Below, piece by piece: positions 18,672 to 25,182 of a stretch of 64,000 bases of DNA; position 1 is the stretch's first letter; every line of letters starts with the position of its first letter. The stretch is from CAVXEH01 sp963805645 (lineage in GTDB: Bacteria > Chloroflexota > Limnocylindria > QHBO01). A program made the translations under genes and the position numbers. Where the stretch lies: assembly GCA_963805645.1 (NCBI GenBank), contig CAWDVA010000007.1, positions 248,001-312,000 on the forward strand, in the 5' to 3' direction. The notes under the pieces were generated by a model. That model saw nothing but the letters and a program-made list of their open reading frames with translations, was not told where the DNA came from and ran no database searches.

Positions 18672-20026
18672 GACGCCTGCCCCGAGGACGGCTCCGCCAT
18701 CGGCGCGGCCGTCTCCATGGCCGAGCGGTGGCTGATCGAGAGCAGGAGGCCCAGGACGACGAAGCTGGCGAGCAGGCTCGACCCGCCATAGCTCACGAAC
18801 GGGAAGGTGATCCCGGTGAGCGGAATGAGCTTGGCGTTCCCGGCCACGATGATGAGCGTCTGCAGGCCGATGCTGGCGATCAGCCCGACCGCCAGGAGGC
18901 TGCTGAAGTCATCGCGGGCGAGGATGGCGATCCGCAGCCCGCGGAAGACCAGCGCGGCCATGAGGGCCAGCAGGGCGAAGGCGCCCACCAGCCCCAGCTC
19001 CTCGGCGATGGCGGTGAAGATGAAGTCGGTCTGGATAGCCGGGATCGGCAGGTGTCCGGAGATGAGCGGCAGGCCCTGGCCCAGGCCCTCGCCGAAGAGC
19101 CCACCGCGACCGAAGGCGTAGATGGCCTGGACCGTCTGGTAGCCGGAACCGGTGGGATCTGCCCACGGGTTGATCCAGTTGTCGACCCGGACACGCACGT
19201 GCGCGAAGACCTGGTAGGCGGCGAACGATCCGGCCAGGAAGAGCAGGAGGCCGACGAGCACGTAGCTGCGCCGGCCGGTGGCCACGAACAGCATGACGAG
19301 GAAGATTCCGTAGAAGAGCAGGGCGGTCCCCAGGTCCTTGCTGATGACGACAATCCCCATCACGATCGCGAACATCGCGAGCATCGGGAGCAGGTACGGG
19401 AGCGGCGGGATCTTCACGGGGCCGATCCGGCGCAGGGCGTCGCTGAGAAGCGCGCGGTTCTCCGCGAGGTAGCCGGCGATGAAGACCACCAGCACGATCT
19501 TGATCGCCTCGCCGGGCTGGAAGCCAACGGGGCCGAAGTGCAGCCAGAGACGCGCGCCGTTGACCTCCGCGCCGAAGAGGAAGGTGATGACCAGCAGGAC
19601 GGCGCCGGCCGCCGCCCAGGTGTACTTGTAGTGCCGAAGCGCGCCGTCGTCGCGGAAGAAGACGGCGATGGCCACCATGGCCGCCAGCCCCAGCGCGAAC
19701 CAGGCCAGCTGGGTTCCAGCCATGCCGATCTGGACCCCGAACAGGGTCATCCCGGTCAGGTCCTGCGGAAGACGGTTGAGCATCACCAGTCCCACGCCCC
19801 CGATGGTCGCCGCCAGGGGCAGCAGCAGCTGGTCACCCCGGTGGCCGAGCAGCACCAGGGCCAGGTGCGCGGCAAGGACGAGCGCCACGTAGGCGATGGC
19901 CAGCCCCAGCGGTCCGGGGTCGAGCGCATTGCTCACCGCGATGTGGGTCACCGCGAAGCCCAGGGGGACGAGGATGACGAGCGGGATCAGGAGGCGTAGC
20001 TCGGTTCCGCGCCAGGCAAGCCGCAT
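18668..20026 (-). CDS. SEDS peptidoglycan glycosyltransferase (FtsW/RodA family)
   Basis: 452 residues, about 12 hydrophobic helices. Family signatures: GARLWLHFGPVGFQPGEAIK (SEDS box with the conserved Pro-Gly-Glu), FLVMLFVA, GLGQGLPLISGHLPIPAIQT (with the expected Asp-Phe just after), and the terminal ITFPFVSYGGSSLLASFV. Polymerises lipid II and works with the PBP encoded directly downstream. A ribosome-binding GGAG lies 10 nt before the ATG. The actinobacterial counterpart in this operon position is called RodA; FtsW and RodA cannot be separated confidently by eye. Confidence 0.94.
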   Translation of the reverse strand: MRLAWRGTELRLLIPLVILVPLGFAVTHIAVSNALDPGPLGLAIAYVALVLAAHLALVLLGHRGDQLLLPLAATIGGVGLVMLNRLPQDLTGMTLFGVQIGMAGTQLAWFALGLAAMVAIAVFFRDDGALRHYKYTWAAAGAVLLVITFLFGAEVNGARLWLHFGPVGFQPGEAIKIVLVVFIAGYLAENRALLSDALRRIGPVKIPPLPYLLPMLAMFAIVMGIVVISKDLGTALLFYGIFLVMLFVATGRRSYVLVGLLLFLAGSFAAYQVFAHVRVRVDNWINPWADPTGSGYQTVQAIYAFGRGGLFGEGLGQGLPLISGHLPIPAIQTDFIFTAIAEELGLVGAFALLALMAALVFRGLRIAILARDDFSSLLAVGLIASIGLQTLIIVAGNAKLIPLTGITFPFVSYGGSSLLASFVVLGLLLSISHRSAMETAAPMAEPSSGQAS

Positions 20027-20030
20027 GCGC

Positions 20031-20474
20031 TCAGTGCTCCAGGCGCATCCGCACGCGGCCGACGGAGACCTCGTCGCCGTAGCTCAGGGCCACCGGCCGA
20101 TCGATCCGATGCCCGTTGACGAACGTGCCGTTGGTGCTGCCCTGGTCCTCGATGAACCACGCGCGCCCACGAAACGTCAGCATGGCATGGGTCGCGCTCG
20201 CGAAATCGTCCTCCACGAAGATCGTGGAGTTCACGTTGCGCCCGATGGAGTTGATGGGACCCAGGGCGATGCTGCGCCCGACGGGCGGCTCATCCTCCGG
20301 CGACTCGAGCACGGTGAGGCGGCCGATCCCCTCGCGCGCAGCCTCCTGGGTCCGTTCCGCGCTGCGCAGGTCATGCAGGAGCGACCGTGCGAAGGCGAAG
20401 AGGACGAGGTAGAGGAGCCCGACGAACGCGAACTGGGCAACAAGGATGAGGATCCGCAGGGCCTCGCCCGTCAT
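20031..20474 (-). CDS. fhaB: FHA-domain membrane protein (FhaB-like)
   Basis: 147 residues: one N-terminal transmembrane helix (about 8-28), then a forkhead-associated domain over residues 65-145. GRSIALGPINSIGR, FVEDDFASATHAM, a GSTNGTFVNGHRI loop and GDEVSVGRVRMRLEH are visible. FHA domains bind phosphothreonine. In Actinobacteria the homologue (FhaB/FipA) links Ser/Thr kinase signalling to division. The ATG overlaps the fhaA stop (ATGA). Confidence 0.9.
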   Translation of the reverse strand: MTGEALRILILVAQFAFVGLLYLVLFAFARSLLHDLRSAERTQEAAREGIGRLTVLESPEDEPPVGRSIALGPINSIGRNVNSTIFVEDDFASATHAMLTFRGRAWFIEDQGSTNGTFVNGHRIDRPVALSYGDEVSVGRVRMRLEH

Positions 20475-21223
20475 CCGCCGACCCCGAACTCGATCGATGT
20501 GTTCCCGATCCGGATGAGGTCGCCCGGACCCAGGGCAACCTGCTGCACGGCCTGGCCGTTCACCATCGAGCCGTTTCGGCTTCCGAGGTCCACGAGGCCA
20601 TACGCACCGTGCTGAAGCTTCAGCTGACAGTGGTGCCGGCTGACGAGGGGATCGTCAACGATGACGTCGTTGTCGCTTGCGCGTCCCACGGTGATGAGCG
20701 GGCCACCCAGATCGAACCGGACCGGCGACTGGCCGTCGGTCGCGACGACCAGGAACGCACGGCGCCCGGACTGTGGCGACCCGTCCTGTTGCGAACGCAG
20801 GACCACGGTGTCGGTCGTGACCGGCATCGGCGTGTCCCGGTGCAGACGCTCACCGGCATCGTCCACCACCCGGGTGGCGACGCGAACGTCGCCGCGGGAG
20901 ACCCCGTCATCGGACATGAGGCGCACGCGGGGCCGGGCAACCAGGGTGTAGTGCTCATGTCGGGCACGGGTCAGCACGCCGTGCGCCAGATCGTCCTCCA
21001 GCGCCGAACGGTACGACTCGAACGAAGCGAAGTCAGCCGGGCTCAGGTGCAGGTCGAATTCGTTGGGGACAATGACGCCGTCCTCCCGGAACGACTTCGT
21101 GGTGTCCATGGCGCGCTCGATACGCTTGGCGAGGCTCACCGGCTGAAGCCGCGCGCCGAGCCGTCCGGCTGGCGCCTCGAAGAGGCGTTCGAGGAACGCC
21201 TCGACGCGTTGGAGGATGCCCAT
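20471..21223 (-). CDS. fhaA: DUF3662 and FHA-domain protein (FhaA-like)
   Basis: 250 residues from ATG at 21223. Residues 1-115 are the DUF3662 domain (opening MGILQRVEAFLERLFE, with SLAKRIERAMD at 30-40). A linker follows, then an FHA domain at 170-248 with GRASDNDVIVDDPLVSRHH at 180-198 and LGSRNGSMVNG at 213-223. This is the FhaA architecture, whose mycobacterial member binds phosphorylated MurJ/MviN and controls wall synthesis. First gene of the fhaA-fhaB-SEDS-PBP operon. TAGGAT lies 8 nt before the start, and no Shine-Dalgarno is present. A longer frame to 21403 is unsupported. Confidence 0.93.
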   Translation of the reverse strand: MGILQRVEAFLERLFEAPAGRLGARLQPVSLAKRIERAMDTTKSFREDGVIVPNEFDLHLSPADFASFESYRSALEDDLAHGVLTRARHEHYTLVARPRVRLMSDDGVSRGDVRVATRVVDDAGERLHRDTPMPVTTDTVVLRSQQDGSPQSGRRAFLVVATDGQSPVRFDLGGPLITVGRASDNDVIVDDPLVSRHHCQLKLQHGAYGLVDLGSRNGSMVNGQAVQQVALGPGDLIRIGNTSIEFGVGG

Positions 21224-21231
21224 CGGCGCCG

Positions 21232-21237
21232 ATCCTA
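21232..21237 (-). promoter_or_regulatory. -10 element for the leaderless fhaA operon
   Basis: TAGGAT on the minus strand, 8 nt upstream of the fhaA ATG. Confidence 0.5.
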
Positions 21238-21336
21238 GCATGGCGCCCGGCCGGTGGCCGGAGCGCGGGCACGGGGTACTTCCGGTGCGTCCCCGAGGAC
21301 CCGATGCGCCCATACGGCGCAGGTCGGGCGCGCCGC

Positions 21337-21342
21337 TATACT
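21337..21342 (+). promoter_or_regulatory. -10 element upstream of the zinc-ribbon repeat protein
   Basis: TATACT about 24-36 nt before the candidate ATGs at 21367 and 21379. The transcript would have a short untranslated leader. Confidence 0.45.
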
Positions 21343-21378
21343 GGCGGCCCTGATGCTGCCACCGGGATGCGAGCCCTG

Positions 21379-22572
21379 ATGCCCGAAGCACTGACCGAGT
21401 CATTCTGCGAGCGGTGCGGGACGCGCTACGAGTTCGAGGCCCCGACCGAGCTGAACCCGCTGCGCAAGACCCGCGGCCTCGTCGCGGGTCTGAAGAACTA
21501 CATCATGAGCCAGGATGCGCTCGGCGACGCCATCGGGGACGCGATGCGCACCGAGGAGCAGGCGGTCGCCGCGCAGCAGCTCGAGGCATTCCACAGCACG
21601 TTCAGCTTCTGCATCAACTGCCGGCAGTACGCCTGCAACAACTGCTGGAACGACGCCGCCGGTCGCTGCCGGAGCTGCGTCCCCATCCCGGGCAAGGACG
21701 ACCTCGCTGATCGCCTGGAGGCCGCCTACCTCGCCGATCACGCCGCGATGCACGGGGCCGAGCCGCAGCTCGGGGCGGACGAGATCTCGCGCCGCCTGGG
21801 CGTCGACACCTGGCCACAGTCGGACCTCCCGGACGAGCCGGCGGCACCGACGGAGCCTGCCTGGCCGGAGACATCACCCCGCGAGCCGGAACCGGTGCTC
21901 GCTGTCGATCAGGCATCTCTCGCTGGGCAGCCCGAGCCCGACGCGGAACCGATCGCGGTGGCACGCGTGATGGCGTGGGAAGACGACGCCGATATCGCGC
22001 CGTCGGCGCCACTCGTGGAGACGTTCCCGGAGCCGGAGCCCGAGCCGGTGGTTGCCGAGGCCGAGCCGGAGCCCGAGCCGGTGGTTGCCGAGGCCGAGCC
22101 GGAGCCCGAGCCGGTGGTTGCCGAGGCCGAGCCGGAGCCCGAGCCGGTGGTTGCCGAGGCCGAGCCCGAGCCCGAGCCGATGGCGCCCCGGCCAATCATG
22201 CCCATCGCCGAGACCATCCTCCGTGCTCCTCCGCGGATCGTCCAGCCGCCGGCACCGGTTGACGAGGAAGCACTCGCCGCACGCCGGGCGCAGCTCGACC
22301 TCCTGGGCATCGACGATCCCGGCATCGGCCGCGTGACGCCGGAGCAGCGGACGGTCCTGCCCTACCGCTCCAGCGGGGCAGCCCTCCCGGCGTCCGAGCT
22401 CGCCCATCGCACCGGGAGACCGTCGACAGCGCTCTGGGATGCCTCGGCCCGCGAGGTCGCCGCCGCCCGCAGCGCCGTGGCCGTGCAGAGCTGCGGGTCG
22501 TGCGGGCTGTCGCTCTCGGCAAGCGCGCGCTTCTGCCGTCGGTGCGGCACTCGGCAGGCACGATCGGCCTGA
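21379..22572 (+). CDS. Zinc-ribbon protein with an acidic Pro-Glu repeat region
   Basis: 397 residues from ATG at 21379 (ATG at 21367 is an alternative). The N-terminus has several CxxC pairs: CERCGTRYEF, CINCRQYACNNC and CRSC, suggesting two zinc sites. A long disordered acidic centre includes four copies of an 11-residue unit EPEPEPVVAEA encoded by 33-nt DNA repeats. The C-terminus is a classic zinc ribbon, CGSCGLSLSASARFCRRCG. No enzyme signature. Divergent from the fhaA operon. May be a scaffold binding nucleic acid or protein through its ribbons; function unknown. Confidence 0.8.
   Translation: MPEALTESFCERCGTRYEFEAPTELNPLRKTRGLVAGLKNYIMSQDALGDAIGDAMRTEEQAVAAQQLEAFHSTFSFCINCRQYACNNCWNDAAGRCRSCVPIPGKDDLADRLEAAYLADHAAMHGAEPQLGADEISRRLGVDTWPQSDLPDEPAAPTEPAWPETSPREPEPVLAVDQASLAGQPEPDAEPIAVARVMAWEDDADIAPSAPLVETFPEPEPEPVVAEAEPEPEPVVAEAEPEPEPVVAEAEPEPEPVVAEAEPEPEPMAPRPIMPIAETILRAPPRIVQPPAPVDEEALAARRAQLDLLGIDDPGIGRVTPEQRTVLPYRSSGAALPASELAHRTGRPSTALWDASAREVAAARSAVAVQSCGSCGLSLSASARFCRRCGTRQARSA
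22030..22161 (+). repeat. Four tandem 33-nt repeats
   Basis: The unit begins GAGCCGGAGCCCGAGCCGGT and recurs at 22030, 22063, 22096 and 22129 almost unchanged, with a decayed fifth copy after 22162. In-frame, encoding the EPEPEPVVAEA repeats. Confidence 0.9.
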
Positions 22573-22596
22573 GCCGATGGTGATGCCGACCGGGGG

Positions 22597-22920
22597 CTAG
22601 GGCTTCGCTTCCGGCTTGCTGGCCCCGGCGTCCGACGCCGGTCCTGCCTTCGGCTTCCCGTCGCTCGTCGGCCCCTCGCCGGCCGTGCCCTCCGTGGTCG
22701 TGCGGGACGTTCCGGGACTTGACCGGCGCCCGCCGTTGCCCGTGGAGCGCGAGTCGGTCACGTAGAAGCCGCTGCCCTTGAAGATGATGCCGGTCGGGTA
22801 CAGCACGCGTCGGAGCGGCCCGCCACAGTGCTCGCAGGTGGACGGACCGTCTTCGGTCATGGAGTGGACCACTTCCGTGATCCGGCCGCAGGTGCGGCAT
22901 TGGTAGTCGTAGGTCGGCAC
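22597..22920 (-). CDS. FmdB-family zinc ribbon protein
   Basis: 107 residues from a GTG. MPTYDYQCRTCGRITEVVHS with CEHCGGPLRRVLYPTGIIFK is the FmdB/CxxC_CXXC_SSSS regulatory zinc ribbon, ending the conserved part with GSGFYVTDSR. The last 45 residues are a low-complexity Gly/Ser/Lys tail. FmdB is associated with amidase expression, but the biochemical role of the family is unresolved. Monocistronic, convergent with the zinc-ribbon repeat gene; a 131-nt gap follows upstream. Confidence 0.92.
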   Translation of the reverse strand: MPTYDYQCRTCGRITEVVHSMTEDGPSTCEHCGGPLRRVLYPTGIIFKGSGFYVTDSRSTGNGGRRSSPGTSRTTTEGTAGEGPTSDGKPKAGPASDAGASKPEAKP

Positions 22921-23051
22921 GGTCTTCTCAGGCCCCCGTCGCGGTCAGGCCCCGGGGTGCGGAGTGGTTGGCATGCCACGACCCGTGTGGGCCGGGCGGC
23001 GGGGAGGAATGATGGCAGCCGCCGCCCCGGGGCGCAACGTCGGGCCGCGAC

Positions 23052-24254
23052 TCAGGCGCTGGAGGTGCGCACCCCGAGCCGCGTCCACCAGGGACGGGCC
23101 TCCACCGGGGTCGGTACCGCGGCCGGATGAGTCACCAGGCGTGCGACGGCGTGCAGATCGTGCGCGATCCGCTCCTTGGGGAACCTGGTAATGACGGGCT
23201 TGCCCTCGTTTGCAGCCATCACGGCCTTCGGCCCGCTCGAGACGATCGTGGCGGCAACAGGCAGCCCCAGCGACCCGGAGATGTCGGCGAGGGCGATCCC
23301 GTGGTTGGCCCGGTTCACGATGACCCGGATGATGTCGCCAAGGCCGACCTCGCGGGCGAGATGCAGGAACTGGCTGCTGTTGCGGATGGCGCCCACCTCC
23401 GGCGTGACCACCAGGAAGATCTCGCTGGCGAGGGTCAGCATCGCCATGGTGCGGTCGTCATACCCCGGATGGTTGTCAACGACAACGTAGGCGTGGTGGC
23501 GCTTGGCCCAGCGCAGAGCCGCCAGCAGCAGATCGACGGTGATCAGCTCCGAGTCGGCCGGCTCCTTTCCCCAGGTGAGGACCCGAACGCCGGTCGCCTC
23601 GTGCACGGTCGTGATGTGCTCGAAGGCCGCATCGGTCCACTCGGACGGTTGGCTGTCGGTCAGGTCCGCAAGGCCCAGGCGGAACGGAACCTCGAGCACG
23701 GAGGTCACATTACCGACACCCACGTCGGCGTCGAAGAGGAGCACGCGCTCATTGGTCTGCTCGCGAAGGGCGACGGCAAGGTTCACGGCGACCGTGGTCT
23801 TACCCACGCCACCCTTCGGGGCGAAGATGCTGATGACCCGTCCCTCGCCCATCAGCTCCGTCGTCGGGCCGTCGGTCGCCTTGGCACCGGGGTGACCCCC
23901 GCGAATCATGAGCGCCTGGAGGCGGTACACGAGCGCATCGGCCGGGCAGGGCTTCATGGCGTATTCATCGGCCGAGGTTCCGTATGCGGGAGGCTCCGAC
24001 CGGAACAGCAGGATCGTGGCCGTCGGTGCGGAGCTTGCGTCAGTGTGTGCTCCGGTCAGCCAGGCGTGGAGCAGCTCCGTCTCCTCCGGCTCGTGATCGG
24101 CGTCAAGAACGGCAAGGGTCGGACGCGCAGCGCCATCGAGGCGGGCAAGGTCATCGGCGGCGCGGATCGTATCGAAGCCCGCGCGGCGCAGGACCTCCTC
24201 CGTCTGAGGGAGCGCGGACGGCGCGAGTGCAAGCAGGACGGTGGGTCGTTCCAT
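23052..24254 (-). CDS. CpaE-like ParA/MinD ATPase with receiver-like N-terminus
   Basis: 400 residues from ATG at 24254 (AAGGAT upstream). Residues 1-115 resemble a degenerate response-regulator receiver as in CpaE. From about 138 a MinD/ParA domain follows with the deviant Walker A KGGVGKTT at 147-154, switch motif FDADVGVGNVTSVL and VVVDNHPGYDDRTM. CpaE proteins localise type IV/Tad pilus or polarity machinery. No tad genes are nearby, so the cargo is unknown. The adjacent zinc-ribbon protein is transcribed in the same direction upstream. Confidence 0.88.
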   Translation of the reverse strand: MERPTVLLALAPSALPQTEEVLRRAGFDTIRAADDLARLDGAARPTLAVLDADHEPEETELLHAWLTGAHTDASSAPTATILLFRSEPPAYGTSADEYAMKPCPADALVYRLQALMIRGGHPGAKATDGPTTELMGEGRVISIFAPKGGVGKTTVAVNLAVALREQTNERVLLFDADVGVGNVTSVLEVPFRLGLADLTDSQPSEWTDAAFEHITTVHEATGVRVLTWGKEPADSELITVDLLLAALRWAKRHHAYVVVDNHPGYDDRTMAMLTLASEIFLVVTPEVGAIRNSSQFLHLAREVGLGDIIRVIVNRANHGIALADISGSLGLPVAATIVSSGPKAVMAANEGKPVITRFPKERIAHDLHAVARLVTHPAAVPTPVEARPWWTRLGVRTSSA

Positions 24255-24376
24255 GCGGATCCTTCGCGACTGGTACGGTTCCGGACCACACCAGTGTCGG
24301 GCGCACCCACCCGCACGACAATGGGACTGCGGCCCAGGCCCTACCCCCCGAAGGTACTGGCGGTCGCAGCCGTCGC

Positions 24377-25105
24377 TCAGGCGCGCGTCATCCGCATGCC
24401 GCACTTGGGACAGTAGAAGGCGCCGTCCGTCTGCGCCTCGAAGCCACAGTGCGCGCAGGTGAGACCGGGACCGTGCGCCGCTGGTTGCGAGGCACGGGCC
24501 TGTTCGGCGGCGCCAAGGCTGAATCCCGAGGCGAGAACCTGCTGGTACAGCGAGCTGAGCAGACGTTGGCCGATCCGCTCCGTGTCGCCACGCAGCCCCT
24601 TGCCACCCCAGCCGATCACCGCGCGGACGATGAGCTCGCCGGAGAGCTCGTCGAAGTGGCTCGCGAGCCCACCGACGATGGCGTTGTACGCGGGATACCC
24701 GCTCGTGTCCGTCTCCCCATGGAGAAGTCCGCTGACGAACGTGTCCACGGTCATGTCCAGGGCGTCGGTGAGCTCCAGGATGTAGAGCGCGTGGCGCCCG
24801 ATGGGTCCCACATCACGACGGGCGAGGACCCACTGCTGCATCTCGTTGAATCGCTCCATGGCCGGGGTGGCGTCCGAGTACTCGAGCGGGAGCGGCGGGA
24901 TCACCTCGATCGGCGTCTGGCTCAGCGGCTCCACGATGCCGGGAAGCGCTGCCACGACCGCTGGATCCGCGGCCAAGCGCAGCCCATCGCTGCTACGGCC
25001 CATGTAGGCGAGCTTGAGCGAGTACTGCTGGCCGGCCACCTCCTCGACCACCGGCTTGGGTGGCGGTGGCGGTGGCGCGGCCTTCTTTCGTCTGAGAAAT
25101 GACAT
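24377..25105 (-). CDS. Unknown protein with C-terminal zinc ribbon
   Basis: 242 residues. It opens with a basic, Pro-rich stretch (MSFLRRKKAAPPPPPPKPVV). A mostly helical domain of about 160 residues with no motif I recognise follows, then a zinc ribbon CAHCGFEAQTDGAFYCPKCG at the C-terminus. TAGAAT at about 25139 on the minus strand may be its -10. Followed by the ParA-like gene 122 nt downstream; they may act together. Function not inferred. Confidence 0.75.
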   Translation of the reverse strand: MSFLRRKKAAPPPPPPKPVVEEVAGQQYSLKLAYMGRSSDGLRLAADPAVVAALPGIVEPLSQTPIEVIPPLPLEYSDATPAMERFNEMQQWVLARRDVGPIGRHALYILELTDALDMTVDTFVSGLLHGETDTSGYPAYNAIVGGLASHFDELSGELIVRAVIGWGGKGLRGDTERIGQRLLSSLYQQVLASGFSLGAAEQARASQPAAHGPGLTCAHCGFEAQTDGAFYCPKCGMRMTRA

Positions 25106-25182
25106 CGACGTGAACCCCCAAACGGGACAGCGAGCCGGATTCTAACAGCCGGACACCCAGGGGCCGCCATGGCCCGATCGGG

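Noticed and set aside
22030..22161. Regular direct repeats that could be read as a CRISPR array
   Set aside because: Units are contiguous without unique spacers, in-frame inside a protein gene, and no cas genes are present.
22563..22578. ATCGGC-CTGA-GCCGAT hairpin at the end of the repeat-protein gene
   Set aside because: Only 6 bp, no T-tract; too weak to call as a terminator.
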